Under the pieces are notes generated by a model that searched no databases, had not been told where the DNA came from, and saw only the letters and a program-made list of their open reading frames with translations. From NCBI GenBank assembly GCA_947179485.1, contig OX359250.1:16350539-16414538 (forward strand): DNA of 64,000 nt, read 5' to 3'. The DNA is from Allacma fusca (Eukaryota; Arthropoda; Collembola; Symphypleona; Sminthuridae). Shown piece by piece: positions 47,143 through 59,759 of the stretch. Position numbers and translations under genes: made by a program. Each line of letters starts with the position of its first letter. Position 1 is the first letter of the stretch.

Positions 47143-47458
47143 ATACTTTACGACTATATCGTAGAGACAATGTTCTATTACTTTACTCTCGATCTTAGAT
47201 TTGTAATCAATGTACTGTCTCCCTCTTTCTCTCCGATGTACAATTCATTTTTACCGTTTTCCTTGGCACAAATTCAAAAGCGTTTAGCGAAAAAGGAAAG
47301 CATTAGAATAGGGGAACCGAAATATCACAGTGAGCAATATGAAGTTGTCTAAAAAATAAGCATGTATGAAGGAGGAAGAAAATAACTATAGGATATCTTC
47401 AGCTTCGTGATTGGTTAGAGCAATCAGCATCTTGAAGGACATGTAGAACAGGCAAACT

Positions 47459-48054
47459 TTGCGGTCTGAAGAGATGAAAGAGAGAATGATCAGGATGAGC
47501 CACACACATTTACACTCCATAACGAAGCGCCTAACGGACATGGAAATGCCACGGAAGGGGACAATGGAGAGGCTAGAGGCTAGAATATACGACATGGAAG
47601 ACGAATCATCGTCATTAAAATCTCAAATTATGGCATTAAAGGAGGAAAACCAGGAATTGAGGAAGAAGATGGAAGTTACTGAAACGAAGACTGACAGCCT
47701 GGCAAGAAAAACAATTTGGTATTCTACGGCCTCCTCCAGAGTGAACTTGAAACCAGGACAAAGTTGCATGAAAACCTAAATAACTTTCTTCAGGAAACCC
47801 TGGAAGTGGACGGCATCTACATTGATGACGCCTATAGACTAGGGACGAACATCGAGGGGCAACATGGAGCAGTAAAAGTCTGTTTCGCTAGGCTTTCGGA
47901 ACGGGATGAAGTGCTCAAACACAAACGCGTGCTAAGAAACAAAAACATCCCGGTCATCATCTCTCCTGACTACAACAAAGCAGACGCTGAAAAACCGTAC
48001 GGCCCATGCAAGACACAGTCAATAGGAGACCAACACACTCCTACACTTCCTTGA
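47459..48054 (+). pseudogene. LINE ORF1 fragment
   Basis: Two overlapping frames join at about 47710. The first is a coiled coil (ESSSLKSQIMALKEENQELR). The second begins LVFYGLLQSELET and reads VDGIYIDDAYRLGTN, the usual RNA-binding ORF1 domain of LINEs. It is separate from LINE B, whose left end is fixed at 49147. Confidence 0.75.
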
Positions 48055-48120
48055 GATTCAGGCGACCCCATCAACCTAAACTCCACGATCACAATTAGAA
48101 TTTATTCTGGAATCTTTTGG

Positions 48121-49146
48121 GCGGCGCCCATATCATCCGTTACATAAATTTACAAGGCTATTAAATCAAAAAAGTTTCTTCTAATGCTACAATTAAGGAT
48201 GTACTTATAGATATCACAAACAAAATTACAGGAAGGATTGCGGAATACCGCGATGAGAGATTCGCTATTCTTCAGATAGTACATAGGGTACTTGGCTAGA
48301 TATTTTGATCTCGAATAATTAAATATTGGGTATCTTACAAGGAGGTGGAACATATTATTATCTTCCTTTAAGTAACACAGGTTACATATATCTGTTGGAG
48401 ACAACTTAAAATTAAACTTGCCTAGGTACAACGTTTCCGAGCCGATTCTAATATTAGCAAAAATACGCGTGTACTGAAATGGTATGTTAAATAGGAGATA
48501 ATTCAAGGTTGAAAAATGATTTTTGATAGATTGGTACATAGGATTTGAATGTGATTTTTTAATTATATGAAGGTCCTCATTAATAAAATATATAAACAAC
48601 AAAACTACGATATAAGCCAGCCACATATTCTGCCGATAGAAACTCCCAGACCGAGGCATAACCATGTTTGTACAGAAAATCGCGAATAAAATTAGTCCAT
48701 GTGGGTTTTGAAGTGGAAAGCATTCTTGATGTATTCTTGTTGACAAGTCTCAGTCTTAGCAAATGCGGATCAGTCTGTTGTGCGGTTGGAGCAGGATGTT
48801 GAAGAGTTGTTTTTTCTTCCGGTTTCGAGTCTAACAATATATGACGGAGTGTTGTAGGGTAACCACAGCAATTTTTTTAAGAATTGTGTTTGAACCTTTT
48901 CTAATTCGTCGGACGTATTAATTGGCGAGATAAAGACTGAGTAAATACACGTTGGGATTACAATTGAGTCTAATAGTTTCATTCGTGCCTCCCACGACGC
49001 TGTCTTCTTGGAGCTAAAACGATTTATGGTTGCGCCAATTTTGGCGAGAGCTTTTTGTTTCATTGCTACGGCTGCATTTTGATCCTGAGCGTGAAAATAA
49101 GACTCCTAGATATTGGTATTCCGAAAACACCTGTATCTTTTCTCCT
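48121..49146 (-). pseudogene. LINE A, 3' part (RT thumb and C-terminal zinc knuckle)
   Basis: It starts GEKIQVFSEYQYLGVLFS, continues FLKKLLWLPYNTPSYIVRLE, and ends with a CNLCYLKEDNNMFHLL zinc-binding tail and a stop at 48150. It continues LINE A from 52742-53330 across the LINE B insertion. Frames are broken in three places. Confidence 0.82.
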
Positions 49147-49199
49147 AACGCAAATTTTAATCTATTTTTAACTTACTCTCCCCCACAGGAAGATTATGA

Positions 49200-49824
49200 T
49201 GACATTTAAATCGACCTTCTGACGAACTCGAACTTAAGCAATGCAATCGTCATTGGAGATATGAACACCCGCATTGGACAATGCATACAAGAGGAAATCG
49301 ACACCAATAACATCAGCATCTCCAGAAAACGACAATCAAAGGACAAAATAACTAACAGAAGAGGGAAACTGATCAAGGCTGTTTTTGAAGGGAATCAACT
49401 CATAATAGTTAATGGAAGGACAGCTAGCGATCCACATGGCCAAACCACATATAATGCAACAACGGGCGCATCAGTAGTTGACTTATGCCTTGCAGGGACA
49501 GACTCAATAGAAAACGTCAAGGACCTGAAGCTAATTGACACCCATGAATCAGACCATCTTCCAATTCTGCTAACCACTCATGAAACTGAAAAACATAGCA
49601 TGTGTAACGTAGTCATCGACAGCATTACCTGGAACAATGACTCAAAGCAATACTACAAGCAAGCACTAAAAATCAACAGCACATCCATTATGAAGGAAGT
49701 AAATGGTGACATTAGCAAACTCTCCACAAAGCTCTACCACTTTGCAAAAGAAGCCGGAATGAAAGTAATACCACCAACAAACAATACGGGCCTAAATGGT
49801 TTAACAGCAACTGTAAAGAAATGA
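49200..49824 (+). pseudogene. LINE B AP-endonuclease domain (C-terminal half)
   Basis: It shows AIVIGDMNTRIG, SVVDLCLAG and ESDHLPILL (catalytic Ser-Asp-His). These endonucleases nick the target for reverse transcription. The N-terminal half is missing through 5' truncation. A one-base shift near 49790 separates it from the RT linker. Confidence 0.87.
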
Positions 49825-52110
49825 AACAAGAATGTTCCAAAGCACTCCGATTTCTTAGACAAAACAAACCATGCAAAGAAGCACTTCGCCAATACACATC
49901 CATCCGTGATGAATACAACAAAATATGCAAAGAAGCCAAAGACAAATACTACAATGAACTCAGGTCAAACATTTGCTTCAGCAAGAACTCAGCAACATTC
50001 TGGAAAAGTCTAAACGTATTCAGAGAGAATAAGAGACGAACGATCAATTGCAATGAAATCAAGCCAGAAGACTGGACAAGACACTACAAGGAACTCTTTG
50101 ACTCAAGCGAAGTGATACAACAAACAAACCAACCGATCTTACCCAAACTATTCACAATGACGGGACTACAGACAGCACTCCAGAAGCTCAGCAACAATAA
50201 GAGTCCAGGTAATGACGGAATCCCAAATGAAATATGGAAATATCTCCCAAAAGAACTCTAACCATGCCTTCTAGGTTGCCTGAACAATTGTCTAACGAAT
50301 GGAATACCAGATTACTGGGGAGAGATAGTGATCGCTCCAATTTTCAAGAAAGGGGATAAAAATGCAGTGGAAAACTACAGACCGATATCTCTAGTCAATA
50401 CAATAGTGAAGGTTTATACAATTTTGCTGGCGGAGCAGTTCACGAATTGGATTACCACAAACGCCAAACTCTCTGACAATCAGGCAGCGTACAGGAAGAA
50501 GAGAAGTTGCAATGGCAGTCTTTACATTTTAAACTCCCTGCTCCAAAAGGCATTGACTGAAAACAAGAAACTATACTGTCTCTTCGTAGATCTCTCTAAA
50601 GCATTTGACTCGATAAGCCACGAGAAACTTTGGAAAAGGCTAGATGACCTAGGAGTACCGGACTACCTTACCACTAAAGTTCAAGAAATATACCAGAAGG
50701 CCAAAGCGAAAGTCAGGACTGCTGAAGGATACACCCCGTCTTGGACATTCTGAAGGGTGTCCTACAAGGCGAGACACTCAGCCCAACTCTATTCACTCTC
50801 TATATTGACGAAATCGTAACCATTCTCCGAAAATCAAATGTAAACGGGGCTCGACTTGCAGCACTTCAGATCCAAATATTAATATACGCAGACGACATCG
50901 TACTGACAGCAAACTCATCTGAAGACCTACAAACTCAAATTAATCTCTTAAATAATTTCTTTAAGAAGAATGACCTATCAGTAAACCTGGACAAGACCAA
51001 GGTATTAATATTCGGGCACGGAAGAGCCCCCAAAAAGAATAAATGGTACTACAGTGGAAACGAAGTTGAAATTGTGGATCAGTACAAATACCTAGGGATA
51101 ACATTTCATAGAAATGGAGGCTTCAACAAACACTGGCAAAAGACAAAGAAGAAAACCAGCGCAGCTGTTGAAATTCTAATAAATACACTCAGATCCTCCA
51201 AGACAAATAACATCGACATAATCCTCAGACTTTTCTATTCGCTTGTAAGCACAATACCAATGTATGGGTTTGCAATCTGGGGAGCAAATTACATGGAAGA
51301 GCTCGAAAGACTACAAACCCAATTCCTACACCGTATCCTAGGAGCAAGCTGCCTAACACCAGGATACGTTTTTCGACTAGAGACCGGAGGACAGAAAATG
51401 CAAACCATTGGATTAAAAAGCATTGCAATTCACATTCAAAACTCGATTTGCACAAACTCCGCTACAGAAATGGCCAAAACGTGCATGCAAAATCAAAGGT
51501 TTAACGCAAGAAACAACAATCTGAACATGTACAAACAATGGGAGGAACTTTTTAATCAAGCTGGGCTTACATCTGACTTCGTATGTTTAACACAAGAGTA
51601 CGATAAAATAAACTGGCCAAAACTGGAATAAAATCGAAACCGGCATGATAAATAGAGACGTCGAGGACAGGCAGAAAACTGAGAACCCCAGCTACAGATG
51701 CCTAAAGACACACGCACTGCAGGAAGACATCTACAAACATGGACTGAGCTGGCCCTTGATTAAATTTGCTCAAAACTTAAGATTTAACAAACCAAGGGTA
51801 TGGACACGTAACAGATATACCAACCTGAACGACATATGGAACAAATGGGGTAAGAAGGGCGAAAAATGCACATACTGCGAAGCCTGCAAATTAAAACCAG
51901 AAACCGTCTTCCACATTATGTTTGAATGCAGATTTTATAACGATACAAGAATGAAACACATTCAAGACCTTATCAATGATAATGGAACTAACAAAAGATG
52001 AAAACTTCGGAAGCCAAATAATGAAGAAAGATGGCCTGCTCAAAAACATTAAACACGCCTATGCGTTCTGGTGCGAAGCAATCAACCTACGAAATGATAC
52101 AGAACAATAA
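49821..52110 (+). pseudogene. LINE B reverse transcriptase and C-terminal zinc knuckle
   Basis: The frame has an internal stop at 50259 and shifts near 50735, 51625 and 51990. The RT motifs in order are KSPGNDGIPNEIWK, IFKKGDKNAVENYRPISL, LFVDLSKAFDSISHEKLW, GVLQGETLSPTLFTLYI and LIYADDI. The tail has CTYCEACKLKPETVFHIMFEC (first 20 residues diagnostic) and ends at 52110. The RT sequence is of the I/L2 type. Catalytic Asp residues survive, but the copy is dead. Confidence 0.9.
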
Positions 52111-52715
52111 CTCTGTTGTATCCACCCATGATGTTGGTACACAATAAAATGTGAGCTGAAAGGAAGTGTACGAGCAGCAGCTCATCAATAGCCTTCGACA
52201 AATGGTACCAACATTATGGGCGGATACCATATAAATACGTAGGGCTGTCGTAAGGCTGGGGCTGTTGGCGGGCTGCAGCGCGTAAACCATAAAATCACGA
52301 CCTGGATGCACTGGTAATAATTGTATCACTTAATTCACGAATCACGATCCCATCTCATATTAATTGAAAAATTATATTCATAAATGTAACAAAACGTACA
52401 TGATTGTATTGCTCAGTATATGATGTAAATGACTATTTTTATGATCACACACCGTATGTATCTGCAAAAATCCCAATGAAGGACAGAAAAAGATGTAGAG
52501 GTTTTTAATGGCTCTTGTGATGACAGTGAACCTTTTTTACCTATACCAAAACCACAATGTCTACTTCAGAATCAACTTAAATACTAACCATTTATCAACA
52601 ATTAACTTAACTTAATAATAATTCGAATTTTGCTAATTTTTTCAACTTTATACTATATGAAACAATGTAATGAATCGGTGCAGGTTGTAAGGGCCAAGGC
52701 CAAATCGACCAATAA

Positions 52716-52741
<26 letters not shown>

Positions 52742-52748
<7 letters not shown>

Positions 52749-53330
52749 TCTCCTTTTAGGTACCACTTCCACGACTTTGCAATATTACCCCTACGACGGA
52801 ATACCATTATCTTGGTCTTAGAAAGGTTGATTTTTAGGAAGTTAATGTCGCAGTATTCGTCGAGAGTATTGAAGGACGTTATAGGCTCTGCGTCGAACCA
52901 TTTGAGTATTTCCTGCTCTTCATCAGCTGAGTCGCATAATTTAGCCACTAATTCAGTCTTGATAACCGATGTTTTGGCTATATACGGATGGTGCTGATAA
53001 TCCTCGGACAATTAGGTTACCGTTGCGCTCTGTGGCTATGAAGTTTTTATTGTTGTCGGTTTGAAATAGTTTAGTCTTGAGATCCATGATTTCCTCCGTT
53101 TGCGTCCTTGATAGAGATTCTAGGGTTAAGATCTGACTGCCGTGTGACTTTAAGACACCGTTGTTAATGTTTTTTGCCGTGATAAGCTTCTTCATTTGTT
53201 CGTGGATATCGTCAATTTTGTGCAGCCTCTTGTCAATGTTATCAAGTTTTGTGAGTTTTGTTTCCATATTGAATAAATTCTCCATTATTTCCTTCAGTTG
53301 AGTTTCCATAATCAAATATAGTACTTGTTG
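52742..53330 (-). pseudogene. LINE A, 5' part: ORF1 start fused to RT segment
   Basis: Minus strand 53315-52953 encodes a coiled coil (ETQLKEIMENLFNMETKLTK) then RNGNLIVRGLS, a LINE ORF1. It passes directly into an RT stretch, INLSKTKIMVFRRRGN then WKWYLKGEKI, skipping ORF1's end, the endonuclease and the RT palm. So LINE A already carried an internal deletion before LINE B landed in it. Confidence 0.75.
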
Positions 53331-53639
53331 CTTGGATGGGATGTTTAATGTGTACTAAGCGTTAAGGAAATAAAATTATTATTGTTCAATCCAAGTGACT
53401 TGCCTATAATTCCGCCTGGGCCAAGACTCTCGCCTTTGAAAACCAAATGAATTTTGAGAACTTAATCTCCTGTCTCAGCCCAGGCACCAGCATATGTAAA
53501 TATGTCTGGTAGTTGTGTTTGTATGTATGTTTTCAGTTTTTTATGTAGCTGCAACTGCAGGCTGAACGAGGTAAACTTTGGTGTGAAGTTAAATCAGTTT
53601 TCACAACTAAAAGTACGAGTTTAATTTGTATTTTTCAAC

Positions 53640-56600
53640 TTTACGGGAGACACTATAATTGATTAATGCTAATTGGTATTGTCTGCGAGACTTACATGGG
53701 TTAGTTTGCAAATATATTGAAATAATTATTGGAATTAAAAAAAATTGTAGAGTTGCAGTTTTGGTCTTCCCGCCTCTCCGATCACAATTACTTATTGGAA
53801 TTGTAACGGCATTTAATTTTTGTTTAAATTTAAACGGATTGGAAAAAGAAATTATATTCAACAACGAGGTTATATGTCTAGCTGAAACATGGTCTGACGC
53901 ATTTAGCTCCTCGCCGACCTTAGAATGCCGAAATTATAATGTATTCACAAACCCTGCAGTTAAACGAGGCAAACACGGTAGATCATTTGGAGGGTTGACT
54001 ATTTTAATTAAGAATTCTCTCAGGATTTTATCATTTACAAACAATCATGAATCTTTATGTACATAAGTTATAATGGTTGCTCAAACAAATCGAATGCTAA
54101 TATTTTAATTTGTGTATTTTACTAAATACACACAGAGTATTACTTTAATCTCCAAACTGGTAGGCACTGTTGGGGAAATCGAGTCCCAATATCATGGGGA
54201 GCCAGCCTTTTTAATTGGGGATACTAACGCAAGGGTAGGCCAATTGAACTATTTTCATGCTAATTTACACTCTGAGGTCCTACACAGTAGTTTCTCTAGC
54301 TGGTACAAGGTCGTTAACCGCGAGCTAGAATTATCTTTGAGAAGCTGACTGATCAGGATGTTGTGATACTCAATGGCAGATGTCCAAGTGACACCCCAAC
54401 CCCGGCTGCATATTGTGAAAGTTGAGAGGTGATGAGGTTGGGGGGAATAAATTGGTGAGGTCCGGAGATTAATAGTGGGAATAACTTTTATTAAAAGTAT
54501 AGGTAGGAATAGGGATAAATACAATTATAATTAGGAGTAATCAGCAATAATAACTTTAAGTAGTTATAAATAATAGTTTATTGTAAATACAAGAGTATAA
54601 ACTCCGACGATTAGAAAACCACAATGGGGATAATTAGGAAGAGCATAAGAGAGATAAAACACAATGTTGATCTCTTGATGAGAGGAGAGTGAATGTTCAT
54701 AAATATAATAACTATTTATATAGGATAACATCTCATAGCATCGTATCTAGCATATTAATGTAGCCAATTAAGAGATATTTTACAACAGAAATAAAATAAT
54801 AATAAACAAGAGAGAGTAGCATAAATAAATGCAATACACATTTCCATAACAACGCCGTATTTCATGGCATACAGAACAAGGTAACTCTAGGTGTGGGAGA
54901 TTTACGTTAGAAGTAGTTGACTATGTCTGGAAGCAACAAGGATACCGAGAAGTGTCCGATCTGCCCTTCTTCTGCTTGCAGAGGTCCGCTAACTTAAACT
55001 ACTTTTCCAGTAGGTATGCACCTAGCGGAGCGCCATTTGTATACATGGCGCTTCCCGCGTAGGCACATTAGGCACTGCAGTGCTGGGATGTTGCTAGCGT
55101 GCTGGAAATCGCTGGCCGATTTGCAATATGTATGCAGCAACGGAGCAAGTGTAATTGATATTATGTGGTCAAATCGCATGGGAAGTGAACATGTACAGGA
55201 CGTGAACTTATTACACATATTGCTATCCGCAAACTTCCCAATTGCAATGATATTTTGATTCCATTCCTCAACAGTGCCAGTTAAGGAGCTGAGTTACATT
55301 AAAACAGAGAAAAAGCAGATTTACAAATGGAATGTCAAAATGGAAGAGCTAGTAATTTTTGACATGCATCTTAACCTAAACTTCTCCTGGATTACAGATG
55401 GCTTGGATGTTGATGCACAGAACTCGGCTATTACTAGTGCCGTCAGATCAGCAGCTCACGAGTTTGGACTATCAGAAACTATTTCATTAAGAGGTCAGAA
55501 GAGTTCCAGTACTCCTTGGCATGGACTGTAAAACATTGCGTAATTACGTAATGGCGACTTTGACGCTCCTTAGAAAGGATAATAATGCTGAACCCTCCCG
55601 TATAGCATATCATAATGCCAGAAAAGCACATAAAATTCTATCGAAAACCAAAAACAAACCCACAAAATGCCTATCAAAAATTGCGCGACCCAAAATCTAT
55701 CTACATTCTGCAAAAAGTTCAACAGCTTCAAGATCCGTCTTTCTTCTTTCTCATGACGCTGTACCGGTCGGCTTTGGGTGGACAAACTCAGAAAACCACC
55801 TCTTGCTGGCGGATTACAATGTCACCCTTGCTGACTCAAAACTGGGTCTTCAGAAAAAGTAAACTAAAATTATCGTTTTTCGTTGAAGTCGTAACCTATA
55901 TTCCTCATGGGTGTGGTCTCTTCAAGGTAAACCTATAGAAATTAACTCAGAATACCAATACATAGTGTTTATCCCATCGGGCACTTTCCAAAAAACCTGC
56001 AAAGTTTTATAAAGAAGATAACTCAGTACTATAGGTCCCTCCCTCAAAATCCTGAACAACAAAAAAGAATTCATGGACCTCCCGCATTAAAATATTAGAC
56101 GCCACAGTATTACCAACCATGACATGCGCCACAGAAATCTGGGCACTAAATATTCCTACAAACACATACCTACATTCCTATAAACCAGTTTCTTAAAAGA
56201 ATGCTCTGGCTTCCAAATAGAACACACACGCATGTACTACGCTTTGAGACGGGTAGACAGCAGGTTTTCCCCAGAATTATAGTTTGGGATCTTAAGAATT
56301 GGTCCAAAATATTTTGATGCCTACCACCCGTTTAATAAAAACTACTTATGAAAGATTGCGAGCTGTTGGCGCCAACAGTTCCCCTCGCTTACAAAACCCA
56401 ACTTTGGGCCAATTTTATCACGGATATTTGATACAAATATTGTTTCTCCGCTGTATGGGAGTTCCAATCTACAGAATATTTTGCCGGCTTTTACCCAAAC
56501 ATCATGTCTACAATCTCGGAACAGTTTATTACAGAAGATCTAGATCATGTCAATGCTTCAACATCCATGCCTGAATAGAAGTATATTAAAACCCACTTCG

Positions 56601-57000
56601 CCACATCTAGCTACTTGAACTCCAGCATTCTATTTCAGTACATTCGTGCGCTCTCCAATATAAGAATAAACTCAACCTATCTTTACACTAGAAATAATAT
56701 TCTTAAACTTACATAACCAGAGACCTGTTTCTTTTGCAACTTAGAAAAAGTGCATGACCTATTTCATGTAATTGTTAGATGCCCGATGTACGACCTACCC
56801 CGAAAAAAATTGCTCACAAAGAATGGCCTCAATAATCTTAATTATTCCAATATTAATTAATGTAACCACATAACTCTTTTACAATTCTTTAAAGACCCAT
56901 CATGTGATTTAATATACAATAGTTTTAACAACTGTTCTATGAGAAGGATTATTCTCGACTATGGATGTCACCGGTAAAGAATTGTTATTATTATTAACAT
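53640..57000 (+). mobile_element. LINE C relic, interrupted
   Basis: The endonuclease begins NEVICLAETWSDAF, then PAFLIGDTNARVG, is cut by the LTR-like repeat at 54414-55136, and resumes SVIDIMWSNRMG. A linker follows (AYHNARKAHKILSKTK), then thumb sequence (FLKRMLWLPNRTHTHVLRFE) and a zinc tail (CFFCNLEKVHDLFHVIV) near 56730-56790. The catalytic RT palm is missing. It appears to end at a TTATTATTATTA run near 56990. It resembles LINE A. Confidence 0.75.
54414..55136 (-). mobile_element. LTR-like dispersed repeat, copy 2, inside LINE C endonuclease
   Basis: About 720 bp. Read on the minus strand it starts TGCATACATATTGC, holds TTTTAATAAAAG and ends CTCAACTTTCACA, so TG...CA ends fit a solo LTR. 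It splits the LINE C endonuclease between AAYCE and SVIDIM. I could not fix a target duplication because the LINE itself reads TGTGAAAG at the left junction. Related to 44417-45047. Confidence 0.55.
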
Positions 57001-57236
57001 TCACATACGATACTTAATAATAATAAGCGGTCAATCAAGGACCCGTTTATTTGTTCACTTGGGACTTACGCATCGTGATTAAGTGAAAACCCGGTATGCT
57101 TTCTGATACAAGCAAGAGTAAATTGACAAAATTTTACAACGTAGGTGGGGTCGCCCCTACCTAGCGTCCGAAGTGTTTTTAAGAAGTCAGTGTTCGTTAT
57201 AGTTTGTGCATATTTCTTTCTTATATCTACATATTC

Positions 57237-57420
57237 TTAAGTAAATAAGAAGTGGTTTAGACTATTCACATATGGAGATCCGCATGATCGAAATGGTAAC
57301 ATATCTAACGTAGCATTGTGTTTTCTGTACATCAATCTATAGCTAGATGTTCGCATTTGGGCTATAAGCCTTTTGTATACAAAATTTATATGTATGTTCA
57401 AATAAGGTTTCACATTCATT
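57237..57420 (-). pseudogene. LINE C-terminal fragment
   Basis: Minus-strand frame with RLIAQMRTSSYRLMYRKHNA and a degenerate LPFRSCGSPYVNSLNHFL zinc-tail pattern, like the ends of the LINEs nearby. Short and uncertain. Confidence 0.4.
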
Positions 57421-58389
57421 GGACTGTATATTAATTTGTATAAAGTATTAAATGAAGAGCTGAGAATCCTGTGCAGGTCAGCATCTTGATCTTTCTCAGA
57501 TATTGATTTTAGAATTTTACAAATATTTCCCCATAAATATTATTACATTCACGTACGATACAGAGAAATGGCTAATGGCTTAAACAGCTAGTGTTAAAAT
57601 ATTATACTAAAAATGACGCTGATAATGATAAATAAACAGACATCGGTTTCGCCATTGGAAAATATATGCACGCGAATTGTAATTACACGCGTATTACATA
57701 CAGCAAATTAGTCGATTAGTTGGCTTTTGTGGTAATTGTTAACTGCCATCGCAAACCAGTAGGAGCTTTTACCCCTTAAGAGGGAGGGCGAAATTAAATT
57801 TTTATTCATAATTCTGTAAAACCATGTTATCAGATAGCGGATCGAGCAAGTCTGCGGCGATGGGTAACACCCATTTCCCAAGTACAACAACTACGAAGTC
57901 TACTGGACTGATCCGCCAGTATTATAATTCTATTGTCGAAATAATTTTTCTTTCGAATCGAATATTTTAAATGACTTAGCTTCTGAAATACAATTTGTAT
58001 GATTATTATCTAACATTACAGATCTTCTTTAAATACACAGCTTGTAATATATATTCGCAAAGCTATAAAGTGCCTTTAGGAGAGAAAGTAAAAATTTAAG
58101 AATGTCCCAGCATCGTCAAATTCTGGTTTTAAAACGCCAATAACCTTAGTGAAGCCTTTTTAATTACAAAAAATTACAAAACTTCTTTAAAGCACAGTTA
58201 ATTGTGTATGTACATACTTTTACCTTTCGCTTTTAGTTCATCTTGATTGGCAGTATGAATTATAACGACCTTGATATTTTCTTTAGACGTTTCCTTCAAA
58301 ACGTAGCTCATTACACGTTGAGAATCTCAGTAGTGAGTTTTCTCTTATTTGAGGTTGAATGAATAACTATTTATTGTTTCCGGGTCTTA
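57421..58389. other. No recognisable gene
   Basis: AT-rich, no frame with motifs, no clear repeat ends. Confidence 0.5.
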
Positions 58390-58686
58390 TTGGCAATACT
58401 TTGCGTTACATCAAAATTTGTAGTGGGTGATCTTGTTTATGCTATAGCATTAAATCTTAAGAACACCACTAAGGGTATAACCAGTCCCATGTGCACAAAA
58501 TACAGTGGCTATTTTGTAATTTATAAAGTGTTGTCACCGAATCTTTGTAAGTTAAAACATCCCAATACTTCCAAAGTAGATGACAGAGTGCATGTGTCCA
58601 GGCTAAAGCCTGTACACAAAGATGACGGTCTAAATAGTATGAAAGCGTCTGTAATCGTGCTGGCGGCAAGTGAGAAACAAATGTAA
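58390..58686 (+). pseudogene. Gypsy integrase C-terminal domain fragment
   Basis: It reads FVVGDLVYAIALNLKNTTKG, KYSGYFVIYKVLSPNLCKLK and RVHVSRLKPVHKD, the GPY/F-type module that ends Gypsy integrases. The HHCC and catalytic core domains are absent upstream. Confidence 0.8.
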
Positions 58687-58689
58687 GAG

Positions 58690-59750
58690 TGTAAGGACAA
58701 CGAGTGGTTGAGTGAGTTTGCGTTGCATAATTGTGTTGCATAAATGATAGCTGAAGCGATACAGATTGTTAAATACTCTTGCTTCAGATATAAAATCCTG
58801 AAAGTCACTGAAACTAGGTATATGTTTGGATGCATAATTAAAAACCGTAGATTCTTCATGAATTTTCCTACTGCTGTGAAGTTGTTAAAATAATCGCTCT
58901 TCGAAATTATTATTACTGGCTACTGTATTTTATCAGCAGTGATCTGGTCTTTATTTGGAGGAAGTGACATTACCATTACTTTGTCTCTAATTGAAAATTT
59001 ATATTCTGCTGATTGATGTAGTAGTTTTGGTTTCAATGTGTAATTATATGTTTATCTCTATCAACTTTTCCGGTGCATATTATATGTATCATGTTAAAGA
59101 TTTGTATTAATATCATTGAAGTGCTTATCGTTGTTAGGGTTTCAGTCGTCGTTAATATAACTGACCGAATTAATTAATTCCCAAAGGACAATAATAAAGG
59201 ATAATAAACTCCCATAGATTTGCTTTTCTGAAGCCTGAGTTGCCTTGAGACAGTTTTTGCTATAGCCGTTTTGGTTTTTAACTGAAAAAGAACGAGTAAC
59301 AAATGCACAATCTTCATAGAGGTTTTTATATCTCCTTACTTAAAACCGACTTAGGTGGGAAAAGAAAAGCATTGTCTAGAAAGTTACGAGAGAAAGCTCG
59401 GTCAGCAGCGTTTTATGCAAACATTCAACGATTGCTTTGACCATCTGTTAATATAGAAGCCCTCAATGAACCGAACTGTGAGCATCAAGACGATTTGGCT
59501 GTTACACCTGAATGTGGAACTAGATCCTTACTGGTAGATGGATCCACTATTGAAGATATAGCCCTAGACCCTGCGGAACGATCAGGGAAAGTCGAGGCCA
59601 GAATAATCCCATTACTCAAATCAACTGGTACACTAGCACAACTTGAAAGCTGTATTTTTCAGTCTCTGATAAGTGCAATGTCAATGAGTCCTGGTTATGA
59701 CTTCGTTCTCTTTTGAGGCAGGGTTGTGTAAAGGATTTTCTTACATAATC
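58690..59750. other. No recognisable gene
   Basis: A 73-codon frame at 59495-59716 and some Lys/Arg-rich reading near 59350 might be retroelement debris. I recognise nothing in them. Confidence 0.4.
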
Positions 59751-59759
59751 CTTGACTAG

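Larger units (their letters stand above)
49147..52741 (+). mobile_element. LINE B, 5'-truncated, inserted in LINE A with 13-bp TSD
   Basis: It runs from the endonuclease C-terminal half through RT and the zinc tail to a 3' UTR ending CCAATAAATTATC(TATC)n. The target duplication TATCTTTTCTCCT is at 49134-49146 and 52742-52754. The 3' UTR end also occurs at 23081-23394. Confidence 0.9.
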
